Positions 35,935 through 44,374 of a stretch of DNA of 47,987 nucleotides are shown here, piece by piece. Under the pieces are notes generated by a model that worked only from the letters and a program-made list of their open reading frames with translations, did no database searches and was not told where the DNA came from. The translations under genes and the position numbers were made by a program. Each line of letters starts with the position of its first letter. The first letter of the stretch is position 1. Location: positions 1 to 47,987 of the forward strand of contig JAFALA010000089.1 of the NCBI GenBank assembly GCA_019234815.1, read 5' to 3'. Source of the stretch: Burkholderiaceae bacterium (GTDB lineage Bacteria > Pseudomonadota > Gammaproteobacteria > Burkholderiales > Burkholderiaceae_C).

Positions 35935-37098
35935 ATGAATCCGATGCACGCCACCTCCAGCCACGCCGCCGCAGCCGCTTCCGGCATCACGCATGGGCAA
36001 GCCTGGCGCGGGTTCCTGGCCTATCTCAGCCCGGTGCGCATGGGCCTGGCGGTCGCGCTGGCCGTGATGGCGGCCACTTTGCTGAATCCGATCTTCATCA
36101 CGCCGTATCCGGTGCTGCTCGGACGCACCTTGTTCGTCGGCATCCTGGCGCTGCTGGTGTTTTCGGCGGCCGGACAATGGCCGCGCCGGCTGCCTGCCTG
36201 GCTGGCGCGCTGGGTCCTGCAGGTGGTGCTGGTGATGATCGCCGTGCTGGGCGGAACGCTGCTGGTGTACCTGGTGGCCGTGGGCGGAGACCTCGACAGC
36301 CTGCTCAACAGCGACGCCCGCATCATGGGGTTTGCCTGGATCGCCGGTTCGGGCTTGATCCTGGGTCCGCTGCTGGCCATGGGCTCCCTGTACCGGCAGC
36401 GCGATGCGGAACTGAAAAGCCAGGCCCTGCGCTTCGAGCTGGAACGCAGCGAGCTGGAACGGCAGGCGCTGGATGCGCGCCTGCGCCTGCTGCAGGCCCA
36501 GGTCGAGCCGCATTTCCTGTTCAACACGCTGGCCAATGTCCGGGCCCTGGTGGAAACCGGCTCGCCGCAAGCCGCGCCGGTGCTGCGCAGCCTGATCGCC
36601 TACTTGCGGGCCGCGATGCCGCGGCTGCAGGACTCGGGTGCGAGCCTGGCCGACGAGCTGGCCCTGGTCAGCGCCTACCTGGACCTGATGCACCTGCGCA
36701 TGCCCGATCGCCTGAAGTTCAGCATCGAGGTGCCCGTCGCGCTGCAAGCGCAACGATTTCCGCCCATGGCCTTGCTGACCCTGGTCGAAAACGCCGTACG
36801 GCATGGCATCGATCCCAGCGAGGAGGGCGGCGAGATCCGCGTGGGCGGCTGCGCCGAGGGCGAGCAGATGGTCCTGTGGGTGGAGGACAGCGGCGTTGGG
36901 CTGAGCAGCCAGCAGGGCGGCAGCACGGGCACGGGCCTGCGCAATCTGGCCGAGCGCATGCGCGTGTTCTACGGCGAATCGGCGCGGCTGGACCTGAGCG
37001 AAAATCCCCCTCACGGCCTGATCGCCACGCTGAGCTTCAAGCCGGCGGCCGGCATGTCCGGTGCCACCACCTGCGCCGCTTCCGGCACGAACGATTGA
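35935..37098 (+). CDS. LytS/AlgZ-type sensor histidine kinase
   Basis: 387-residue His_kinase-family protein. Four membrane helices are predicted in the first 155 residues, then a short coiled coil (LERSELERQALDARLR), the phosphorylated His193 in VEPHFLFNTL, and an HATPase domain with ENAVRHGI, EDSGVGL and GTGLRNL. GGAGG stands 3 bases before the chosen ATG; a second ATG three codons on is possible. The LytTR regulator starts 4 bases after its stop. AlgZ/AlgR pairs control surface or exopolysaccharide traits in other bacteria, but no target is visible here. Confidence 0.93.
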   Translation: MNPMHATSSHAAAAASGITHGQAWRGFLAYLSPVRMGLAVALAVMAATLLNPIFITPYPVLLGRTLFVGILALLVFSAAGQWPRRLPAWLARWVLQVVLVMIAVLGGTLLVYLVAVGGDLDSLLNSDARIMGFAWIAGSGLILGPLLAMGSLYRQRDAELKSQALRFELERSELERQALDARLRLLQAQVEPHFLFNTLANVRALVETGSPQAAPVLRSLIAYLRAAMPRLQDSGASLADELALVSAYLDLMHLRMPDRLKFSIEVPVALQAQRFPPMALLTLVENAVRHGIDPSEEGGEIRVGGCAEGEQMVLWVEDSGVGLSSQQGGSTGTGLRNLAERMRVFYGESARLDLSENPPHGLIATLSFKPAAGMSGATTCAASGTND

Positions 37099-37102
37099 TC
37101 GC

Positions 37103-37906
37103 ATGACCCCTGCACCTGTCCGCGCCCTGATTGCCGATGACGAGCCGCTGCTGCGCGACAGCCTGGCGCGCGCGCTGCAGCAGGCCTGGCCCGAGCTGGA
37201 ATTCACCGCGCAGGCCCGCAACGGCCGCGAGGTCCTGGCGTTGTTTGAAGAGAGCCGGCCCGACATCGTCTTTCTCGATGTGCACATGCCCGGCATGAAC
37301 GGCATCGAGGCGGCGCGGCAGCTGGCCGGACGCTCGCATCTGGTGTTCGTCACTGCCTACGAGCAATACGCGCTGCAGGCCTTCGAGGAAGGGGCGCTCG
37401 ACTACATCGTCAAGCCCGTCGACGAGCGGCGGCTGGAGGCCACGGTGGCACGCCTGCGGCAGCGCGTGCAGGAGCGGCGCCAGGCGCAGGGTGGGGCGCA
37501 GCCGCAGCCGGTATTGACCGAAATGATCGATCAGCTGGCGCGGCGCCTTCAGCTGGCCTCGGCGTCAGCGGACCGGGCGCCTTATTTGCAATGGATACGC
37601 GCCTCGGTGGGGTCCACGCTCAAGCTGATACCGGTGGCGCAGATTCTTTTCATGCGCTCGGACGAGAAATACACGCTGGTGGTCTGGGACGAGGGCGAAG
37701 CCTTGATCCGTACGCCGATCCGCGAACTGGTCGAGCAACTCGACCCGCAGTGCTTCGTGCAGGTGCACCGCTCGGTGCTGGTGAGCTTGCATGCGATCAG
37801 TCACGTCAACCGCGGGCCCAACGAAACCGCCGACTTGCATTTGCGCGGACGCCCCGAGGTGCTGCCGGTCAGCCGCAGCTACCTACACCTGTTCCGCCAG
37901 ATGTAG
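37103..37906 (+). CDS. LytTR-family response regulator (AlgR-like)
   Basis: 267-residue regulator: receiver (about 5-122) with Asp59 in VFLDVHMPGMNGIEAA and the conserved lysine in YIVKPVDERRL, then a LytTR DNA-binding domain (about 165-265) with the segment ILFMRSDEKYTLV and the end FVQVHRSVLVSLHAI. The ATG giving MTPAPVRALIADDEP was chosen because the receiver begins directly after it. It is the partner of the upstream LytS-type kinase (4-base gap). It converges on the aminopeptidase P gene; a GGGCCG / CGGCCC stem without T-run lies between. Confidence 0.94.
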   Translation: MTPAPVRALIADDEPLLRDSLARALQQAWPELEFTAQARNGREVLALFEESRPDIVFLDVHMPGMNGIEAARQLAGRSHLVFVTAYEQYALQAFEEGALDYIVKPVDERRLEATVARLRQRVQERRQAQGGAQPQPVLTEMIDQLARRLQLASASADRAPYLQWIRASVGSTLKLIPVAQILFMRSDEKYTLVVWDEGEALIRTPIRELVEQLDPQCFVQVHRSVLVSLHAISHVNRGPNETADLHLRGRPEVLPVSRSYLHLFRQM

Positions 37907-37972
37907 GTGGAGCGGGGCTCTCGCAGGGCCGGCTTGCCAGGACGGCCCAGCGCAAGTCCTGTGGATGCCTGA

Positions 37973-39781
37973 TCAGATGGCTTCGGTGCGCCGCATCAGC
38001 CAGTCGAGCGCGGCGCCGCTCAGCAGCGGCGCGAGGCGCTGGCGAACGATGGCGTGGTAGCAGTTGAGCCAGTCGATTTCGTCGGGACGCATCAGGTCCA
38101 TCGCGATGGGTCGGGTGTCGATCGGGCACAGGGTCAGCGTTTCAAATGCCAGCATCTCGCCGAACTGGCCTTGTTCGGCGGTGGCGTGCGGCACGTTGAG
38201 CACCAGGTTTTCGATCCGCACGCCCCATTGGCCGGGACGGTAGATGCCGGGTTCGATCGAGGTGATCATGCCGGGCTCCATCGCCATGTGGGCTTCGGGG
38301 ATGGCCTTGGAAATGTTCTGCGGGCCTTCATGCACGTTCAGGAAATAGCCCACGCCGTGGCCGGTGCCGTGGCCGTAGTCCAAGCCGTGCGCCCACATCG
38401 GCGCGCGTGCGATGGCGTCCAGCATGGGGCCCAGCGTGCCGCGCGGGAAACAGGTGCGCGACAGCGCGATGGTGCCCTTGAGCACCAGCGTGTAGTCGCG
38501 CTGCTGCGCGGGCGTGACCTGGCCGATGGCCCAGACGCGCGTGATGTCGGTGGTGCCGCCCAGGTACTGGCCGCCGGAGTCGATCAGCAGCAGGCTGTCG
38601 CCGGTGATCTCGGCATGGGCCTCGGGCGTGGCGCGGTAATGCGGCAAGGCGCCGTTGGCCTTGAAGCCGGCGATGGTGGCAAAGCTCAGGCCCTTGAAGC
38701 CGGGCCGCTTGGCGCGCTCGGCGCTGAGGCGCTCGTCCACCGTCAGCTCGGTGATGCGCTCATGGCCCAGCGCCTGCTCGAACCAGGCGTAGAACTCGCA
38801 CATGGCGGCGCCGTCCTGCACCATGGCCTGGCGCACGAATTCGGCTTCCTCGGAGGTCTTGCGGCTCTTGGCGACGGTGCTCGGGTTGATGGCTTCGATC
38901 ACGCGTACCGTGGCCGGCACGGCTTCGCGCAGGCCCAGCGTGACGCGGCGCGGGTCCATCAGCAAACAGGCATCGGCGGGCAAGGCCGCCAGCGAGGCGG
39001 CGGCCTCGGCATAGGGGCGCAGCCGCACGCCGTCCTGCTCCAGCCGGGCCTGCAGGCCGGCGTCGATCTTGTCCGGCGCCAGGAAGAGCTGGGCCTGCCG
39101 GTCGTCCAGCAGCGCATGGGAAATGAACACGGGGTTGCATTCCACGTCGCTGCCGCGCAGATTGAGCAGCCAGGCGACGTCATCGACGCTGGAGATGAAA
39201 TGATGGCCGGCACCGAGGCGCAGCATGGCCTGGCGCACCTGGGCCAGTTTCTCGGCGCGGCTCACGCAGGCCTGGGGCGCCGGATGCTCGTAGACGGGCT
39301 CGGGGGGCAGGCCGGGCCGCTCGGGCCAGATGGCGTCGACCAGGTCGATGTCGGTACGCAGCACGATGCCGACCGCGCCCAGCGCGCCGCGCAGCTGCTG
39401 CGCAAGCGCCAGGCCCAGCACCTGGCCATCGACCGCCAGGGTCTGGCCCTTGCCCAGGTGCTTGCAGATCCATTCGATGAAGAACACCGGCGCGGCGCTG
39501 GCCACCTTCACCACGCTGATGCCGGTCTGGGCCAGCTCCGCGTCGGCCTGGGTCCAGTAGCGGCTGTCGGCGAACAGTGCGGCGCCTTCCAGGGTGACAA
39601 CCAGGGTGGCCACCGATCCGGTGAAGCCGGACAGCCATTGCCGGGCCTGCCAGCGCTGCGGCAGGTATTCGGACAAATGGGGGTCAGCGGAAGGAACCAG
39701 GCAGGCTTGCACGCCTTGGACGCGCATCTGGTCGCGCAATTGTTCGAGGCGAAGGGCGATGGTGGAGGTGCGGGTGTCCAT
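37973..39781 (-). CDS. Xaa-Pro aminopeptidase (M24B, aminopeptidase P type)
   Basis: 602-residue metallopeptidase that removes N-terminal residues before proline. Two creatinase-like N-terminal domains (about 1-310) precede the pita-bread catalytic domain (about 315-530) with metal ligands Asp401, Asp412, His475 (HGTGH), Glu510 (SIEPGIY) and Glu524 (RIENLVL), then a C-terminal M24_C domain. The size fits the long, eukaryote-like aminopeptidase P1 class rather than the 440-residue PepP. The start MDTRTSTIALRLEQLR matches family starts; an ATG 44 codons upstream in frame would add a basic, non-conserved stretch. It is divergent from the M3 peptidase gene. Confidence 0.93.
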   Translation of the reverse strand: MDTRTSTIALRLEQLRDQMRVQGVQACLVPSADPHLSEYLPQRWQARQWLSGFTGSVATLVVTLEGAALFADSRYWTQADAELAQTGISVVKVASAAPVFFIEWICKHLGKGQTLAVDGQVLGLALAQQLRGALGAVGIVLRTDIDLVDAIWPERPGLPPEPVYEHPAPQACVSRAEKLAQVRQAMLRLGAGHHFISSVDDVAWLLNLRGSDVECNPVFISHALLDDRQAQLFLAPDKIDAGLQARLEQDGVRLRPYAEAAASLAALPADACLLMDPRRVTLGLREAVPATVRVIEAINPSTVAKSRKTSEEAEFVRQAMVQDGAAMCEFYAWFEQALGHERITELTVDERLSAERAKRPGFKGLSFATIAGFKANGALPHYRATPEAHAEITGDSLLLIDSGGQYLGGTTDITRVWAIGQVTPAQQRDYTLVLKGTIALSRTCFPRGTLGPMLDAIARAPMWAHGLDYGHGTGHGVGYFLNVHEGPQNISKAIPEAHMAMEPGMITSIEPGIYRPGQWGVRIENLVLNVPHATAEQGQFGEMLAFETLTLCPIDTRPIAMDLMRPDEIDWLNCYHAIVRQRLAPLLSGAALDWLMRRTEAI

Positions 39782-39853
39782 GAAGGTCTTTCGTGAGCGC
39801 TGCCGCAGCGTCGTGGGCCATGGCAGGTCGTTGCAAGAAATACTGCGGCGCGG

Positions 39854-39876
39854 GCCGGTGGGCCGAACCCACCGGC
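39854..39876. repeat. Perfect 9-bp inverted repeat in the aminopeptidase P / M3 peptidase intergenic region
   Basis: GCCGGTGGG / CCGAA / CCCACCGGC lies 73 bases before the aminopeptidase P start, in the 272-base divergent region. No T-run follows on either strand, so an operator or 5' leader stem is more likely than a terminator. The rest of this region shows no other clear element. Confidence 0.55.
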
Positions 39877-40053
39877 GGAATTGTAGGCGCGCGACAAAAA
39901 TGCGACCGTTCGTCATGGTGATCGATCCTCCATGGCGGGCGGTCCGTCCCTCCCCGCCGCACAAACTTAAGTCAGGGGTAGGTTCGAAGCGCAGAATCCC
40001 ACGCTTGTCCCCAAGTGGCCTATCAACCTTTTTTTGCCGGGATCCCATACGCC

Positions 40054-41925
40054 ATGAAACGAAGCCTCATTTCCGCTGCAGTTCTTTCCGTCGTGCTTTG
40101 CGGCGCTGCTGCCCATGCAGCGACCGATGCGGGTGCCCATGCCGCCACCCCTCCGGTGGTCTGGGACCTCAAGCCGCTGTACGCCGACGCCCAGGCCTGG
40201 GAGAACGAGCGCCTGAGCATCCTGGCCGAACTCCCCAAGCTCAAGGCCTTGTCGGGCACCCTGGGGCAGAGCGCGCAGAAGCTGCGGCAAGGGCTGGACG
40301 AGATTTCGGCCGTGCGCCGCCGCCTGACGCGCCTGCAGGTCTACGCCAGCCTGCGGGCCGATGAAAACATTCAGGTCACCGAGAACCAGGCGCGCAACCA
40401 ACTGGCTGACGCGGCCGGCAACCAGTTCGGCGAAGCCACCTCCTTTGTCAGCACCGAGGTGGCGGCGCTGGGGGCGGACAAGGTGGCGGCCTTCGAGGCC
40501 CAGGAGCCCGGCCTGGCGCCGCACAAGCATGCGCTGGCCACCATGCTGCGCCTGGCCCAGCACACCTTGAGCGCGTCGGAAGAGGCGGTGCTGGCCGGCG
40601 TGGCCGAGCCGCTGCAGCAGCCGCAGGCGATCTACAGCCTGCTGGCCAACGCCGATCTGCCCTGGCCGACCGTGACCCTCCACGGCAAGAAGGTGGTGCT
40701 GGACCAGGAGCAGTACGGCGCCCACCGCAGCGACCCCGACCCCAAGGTCCGCGAGCTGGTGTTCAAGGCCTTCTGGCCGGTCTTCAAGGCGTATGAGCGC
40801 ACCTTGGGCGCGGTCTATACCGCCAACCTGCGCGGCACGGTGTTCAGCGCCAAAGTGCGCCACTACCCCAGCAGCGTGGCGATGGCGCAAGGCAACGACA
40901 ACATCCCGGATACGGTCTACCGCACCCTGATCGAGGAGGCCCATGCCGGCCTGCCGACCTTGCACCGCTACCTGGCGCTGCGCGGCAAGATGCTGAACCT
41001 CAAGCAGCCCCTGTATTCAGACAATTACGTGCCGCTGGCCAAGCCGCCGCGCAAGTACAGCGTGGCCGAGGCCGAGGCGCTGACGCTGGAGGCCGTGCAG
41101 CCGCTGGGCGCCGACTACACCTCCAAGCTGTCGAGCGCTTTTGCTGCCGGCTGGATGCATGCCGTGCCGCAGCGCGGCAAGCGCTCGGGCGCCTACATGA
41201 ACGGCGCGGCCTACGACGTGCACCCCTATCTGCTGATGAGTTTCAGCGGCGAGTACGACAGCGTCTCCACCCTGGCCCATGAGTGGGGCCATGCCATGCA
41301 TTCGGTGCTGGCCAACGGCGCGCAGCCCTATGAGACGGCCGACTACTCGACCTTCATCGCCGAGATCCCGTCGACCGCCAACGAGCTGCTGCTGACCGAC
41401 CATGTGCTGGCGCATGCCAAGACGCGCGAGGAGAAGATCTTCGCGCTGAGCCAGGAACTGGAAAGCCTGCGTGGTACCTTCTTCCGCCAGGCCATGTTTG
41501 CCGAATTCGAACTCGCCGCGCACGAGGCGGTGGAAAAGGGCGAGGCGGTCACGGGCGAGCGCCTGAGCAAGATCTATCTGGACCTGCTTAAGCGCTACAA
41601 CGGCGATGCCCAGGGTGTGGTGCATATCGACGACCTGTACGGCATCGAATGGGCTTTCATCCCGCACTTCTACAACGACTTCTACGTCTACCAGTACGCC
41701 ACCTGCATCAGCGCGGCGGCCTATTTCGTCGAGGGCATCGAGAAGGGCGATCTGGCCATGCGCGAGCGCTATTTCAATATGCTCAAGGCCGGCAGCTCGG
41801 CCGACGCCTATCCGCTGACCCGCGAGGCCGGGCTGGATCTGGCAACACCTGCACCCTATCGTGCCCTGGTGCGTCGCATGAACCAGGCCATGGACCAGCT
41901 GGAGATGCTGACCAAGGCGCCTTGA
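40054..41925 (+). CDS. Exported M3-family (PepF/oligoendopeptidase-like) zinc peptidase
   Basis: 623-residue peptidase. A signal peptide (MKRSLISAAVLSVVLCGAAA then HA before ATD) predicts periplasmic export, unlike the usual cytoplasmic PepF. The zinc site is HEWGH (409-413) in STLAHEWGHAMHS with the downstream glutamate in TFIAEIPSTANELLL. N-terminal PepF-type helices include PVVWDLKPLYADAQAWE. The start is the ATG at the signal peptide; an open stretch of 13 codons upstream lacks a site. It probably degrades oligopeptides, perhaps including signal peptides, in the periplasm; the substrate is inferred. Confidence 0.92.
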   Translation: MKRSLISAAVLSVVLCGAAAHAATDAGAHAATPPVVWDLKPLYADAQAWENERLSILAELPKLKALSGTLGQSAQKLRQGLDEISAVRRRLTRLQVYASLRADENIQVTENQARNQLADAAGNQFGEATSFVSTEVAALGADKVAAFEAQEPGLAPHKHALATMLRLAQHTLSASEEAVLAGVAEPLQQPQAIYSLLANADLPWPTVTLHGKKVVLDQEQYGAHRSDPDPKVRELVFKAFWPVFKAYERTLGAVYTANLRGTVFSAKVRHYPSSVAMAQGNDNIPDTVYRTLIEEAHAGLPTLHRYLALRGKMLNLKQPLYSDNYVPLAKPPRKYSVAEAEALTLEAVQPLGADYTSKLSSAFAAGWMHAVPQRGKRSGAYMNGAAYDVHPYLLMSFSGEYDSVSTLAHEWGHAMHSVLANGAQPYETADYSTFIAEIPSTANELLLTDHVLAHAKTREEKIFALSQELESLRGTFFRQAMFAEFELAAHEAVEKGEAVTGERLSKIYLDLLKRYNGDAQGVVHIDDLYGIEWAFIPHFYNDFYVYQYATCISAAAYFVEGIEKGDLAMRERYFNMLKAGSSADAYPLTREAGLDLATPAPYRALVRRMNQAMDQLEMLTKAP

Positions 41926-42113
41926 GTTGGCCGTCTTTCGGTCCTACCTTATTTCTCAGTTGTTTTGGGGATTGAACGCCTAGCAAGTTATTGGATGTTG
42001 CCAACTACGTCACGAATTGAAGGGGTTCGTGCGTTTGAATGCAAACCGCCCGTCACTAAACTGTAACCATTGGTTTCCCGGATCGAACTCCGGGCCAAAG
42101 CTGGGTGGTTGCA

Positions 42114-42587
42114 ATGATGGCAGTTCAATTCCCCGTTTCCTGTGGCGTGGTGCTGAATTCCTCGGTTCAGTGCGACGTCTACGAGCACCTGCTGCTGGTG
42201 CGCTTGAAGACCAGCAGCCATTGCATCCACGTGATCTGGGAAAAGCACCTGCCGCTGCCTTCGTTCGGCGATCCGGTCTGCATGGATACAAGCGGAATTG
42301 AGCTTCAGGTGGGCAGCATCAAGCAGTTATTTGCGGTGGCGCAATTTGTGCCCAGGATGCCGACGAGCCCTTGGGATGCATTGCTGCTGCTGACGGCGCA
42401 GGTGCTCATGCGCCTGGGACGTTTGGCCCGGCGGATGCAAAGGACCCGGCTCGAGCAGCATTTGATGAGGCTGGCGCGGGCAGCCCTGACCACGCCAGTG
42501 AACGGCGTGATGCCCGTGTCGGCGCCATTGAGTGCTGGTGTGGACAGCGACATCCCGCCGCCTGGTGCCCCATTGAGTGTCAACTGA
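42114..42587 (+). CDS. Hypothetical protein, family not recognised
   Basis: 157-residue frame with normal codon use for the window in its first two thirds. The N-terminal half looks like a beta-rich fold (VVLNSSVQCDVYEHLLLVRL, then HVIWEKHLPL and GIELQVGS); a helical basic segment follows (WDALLLLTAQVLMRLGRLARRMQRTR) and the tail is Pro/Ser/Val-rich. No signal peptide or membrane helix is convincing. The ATG used is the first of two adjacent; a GTG three codons earlier is possible and no strong ribosome site is seen. The 188-base region before it holds a CCCGGA / TCCGGG stem. It converges on kynA. Confidence 0.55.
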   Translation: MMAVQFPVSCGVVLNSSVQCDVYEHLLLVRLKTSSHCIHVIWEKHLPLPSFGDPVCMDTSGIELQVGSIKQLFAVAQFVPRMPTSPWDALLLLTAQVLMRLGRLARRMQRTRLEQHLMRLARAALTTPVNGVMPVSAPLSAGVDSDIPPPGAPLSVN

Positions 42588-42614
42588 GGCTCATTCGAGC
42601 GCCAAGTCCGCGGT

Positions 42615-43481
42615 TCACAACTCCGTGCGCAGGCTCCAGAGTTCGGGGAACAGCACCACGTCCAGCATCTTGCGCAGGTAGCCCACGCCCGAGGTGCCGC
42701 CGGTGCCGCGCTTGAAGCCGATCACGCGTTCGACCGTGGTCACGTGGCGGAAGCGCCAGAGCCGGAACGCGTCCTCGAGGTCCACCAGCTCCTCGCCGAG
42801 CTGGTAGAGGTCCCAGTGCGTCTGCGGCGCGCGGTAGACCTCCAGCCAGGCCGCCTTGACGCCTTCGTCGGCGGCATAGGCCTGGGTCCAGTCGCGTTCG
42901 AGATGGCTGGCCGGCACCGTGATGCCGCGGCGCTGTAGCAGGCGCAGCGATTCGTCGTAGAGCGACGGCGCCTTGAACGCGACCTCCACCGGCGCAAGCA
43001 GCTCGGGCCGGTGCGCATGCGGCTTGAGCATGGCTGCGTTCTTGTTGCCCAGCATGAACTCGATCTGCCGGTACTGGTGACTCTGGAAACCACTGCTGTT
43101 GGACAGGTAGGGGCGCACCGCCGAGTACTCGGGCGGTGTCATCGTGCTCAGCACGTCCCAGGCGTGCACCAGCTGTTCCATGATGCGCGACACCCGCGCC
43201 AGCATCTTGAAGGCCTGCGGCAGCTGGTCGGCGGCGACGCATTGCACGGCGGCGTGCAGTTCGTGCAGCATCAGCTTCATCCACAGCTCCGAGGTCTGGT
43301 GCTGGATGATGAACAGCATTTCGTTGTGGTCCGGCGAGAGCGGGTGCTGGGCGCTCAGCACCTGGCCCAGGTGCAGGTAGTCGCCATAGCTCATGTCCTT
43401 GGAGAAGTCGAGCTGGGCGCCTTCCTCCTTGACGATCTGTTCATTCAGGCTGGCGGGGCTGTGGTGGTGGGGGCAGCTCAT
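42615..43481 (-). CDS. kynA: Tryptophan 2,3-dioxygenase
   Basis: 288-residue heme enzyme opening the indole ring of L-tryptophan to N-formylkynurenine. The proximal heme ligand is His246 in [13 protein letters not shown] and the distal substrate-binding His61 is in [14 protein letters not shown]. The RKMLD segment near the C-terminus is conserved. Length is normal for the proteobacterial enzyme. It lies 58 bases downstream of kynB on the same strand, so kynB-kynA form an operon whose products act in sequence. Kynureninase, often in this operon, is absent. Confidence 0.97.
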   Translation of the reverse strand: MSCPHHHSPASLNEQIVKEEGAQLDFSKDMSYGDYLHLGQVLSAQHPLSPDHNEMLFIIQHQTSELWMKLMLHELHAAVQCVAADQLPQAFKMLARVSRIMEQLVHAWDVLSTMTPPEYSAVRPYLSNSSGFQSHQYRQIEFMLGNKNAAMLKPHAHRPELLAPVEVAFKAPSLYDESLRLLQRRGITVPASHLERDWTQAYAADEGVKAAWLEVYRAPQTHWDLYQLGEELVDLEDAFRLWRFRHVTTVERVIGFKRGTGGTSGVGYLRKMLDVVLFPELWSLRTEL

Positions 43482-43539
43482 GGCGGGGATTCCAGTTGGG
43501 GTCGGGGGTCAGGGGAAAGGGCAGGGGTAGGAGGCAATG

Positions 43540-44175
43540 TCAGGCCAGCGCGCGCAGCACGGCGCGCACCGGGGAGGCGCAGGCGCCGGCCAGCTTGAGC
43601 GGCAGCGCAATCAGCTCGTAGTCGCCTTCGGGCACCTCGTCGAGCACGAGGTTTTCCAGCACGCGCAGGTTCAGGCGCAGCAGTTGCTGGTGGCTGTCCA
43701 GCGTCTTGCTGCTGGCGGGGTCGACCGAGGGCGTGTCCAGGCCTATGAGCTGCACGCCTTGCGCGGCCAGCCAGGCGACGGTGTCGGGGTGGTAGGCAGT
43801 GAAATCGGGGTTCCAGGCGGTGTCGGCCTTCTGCATGCAACGCACCAGCACGCGCGGCGGCAAGGGGCGGTCGGTGCTGACCGCGTGCTGCAGGTGCTCG
43901 ATGCGGATCAGCGGTCCGCAGCCGATGGCATGGATCACCCGGCAGGGGCCCAGGTAGGCGTGCAGGTCCACGCGGGCTGCGTCCGCCCCATCGTCGGCGT
44001 AATGCAGCGGCGCATCGGCATGGGCGCCGACATGCGGCGACAGGCTGATGGCGCTCAGGTTCACCGGGCAGGTCGACGACAGGCGTGCCGTCCAGCGCAG
44101 GCTGTAGGGCTCGTCGCCCGGGAAGATCGGCGAGTCGGGCGAGATGGGTGGGGAGATGTCCCAGAGCTGCTTCAT
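43540..44175 (-). CDS. kynB: Kynurenine formamidase
   Basis: 211-residue cyclase-like metalloenzyme hydrolysing N-formylkynurenine to kynurenine and formate. The metal-binding motif is SPHVGAHADAPLHY with His48, His52, Asp54 and His58. The N-terminus LWDISPPISPDSPIFPGD is a clear KynB signature, which also fixes the start; the open frame upstream is not conserved. It is the first gene of kynB-kynA and diverges from the lipoprotein hydrolase gene over 199 bases, where a regulator of the kyn genes would bind; no such site was recognised. Confidence 0.95.
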   Translation of the reverse strand: MKQLWDISPPISPDSPIFPGDEPYSLRWTARLSSTCPVNLSAISLSPHVGAHADAPLHYADDGADAARVDLHAYLGPCRVIHAIGCGPLIRIEHLQHAVSTDRPLPPRVLVRCMQKADTAWNPDFTAYHPDTVAWLAAQGVQLIGLDTPSVDPASSKTLDSHQQLLRLNLRVLENLVLDEVPEGDYELIALPLKLAGACASPVRAVLRALA

Positions 44176-44374
44176 GGCGTGTCGGTGCTTGCGTGGTGTT
44201 TGCTGATGCGGCGCGACCTTAACAAGCCTGCCGGGGCTGTGGTGTCGGTTATTTCCAACTATCGTCGAACAGATCGGGGCTTCAAGGCGCGCCGCCAGAA
44301 GCGGGCCGCCTGGCCCGACAATGTCTGCCGGCTCCCAGGCCTTGTCCTGGAAATTGAACTGCAATCCTTGAAAC

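Noticed and set aside
37926..37948. A GGGCCG / CGGCCC stem between the LytTR regulator and aminopeptidase P as a terminator.
   Set aside because: The loop is 11 bases and there is no T-run on either strand, so terminator function is not supported.
39782..39913. An in-frame ATG 44 codons upstream of the aminopeptidase P start.
   Set aside because: The added residues are basic and Trp/Pro-rich, not seen at the start of this family, and the extension contains the perfect 9-bp inverted repeat, which fits non-coding DNA better.
42077..42094. The minus strand carries GTTCGATCC inside a CCCGGA/TCCGGG stem, recalling a tRNA T-arm.
   Set aside because: The stem and loop sizes do not fit a T-arm (the loop is six bases with a 6-bp stem), and no acceptor, D or anticodon arm is found around it.
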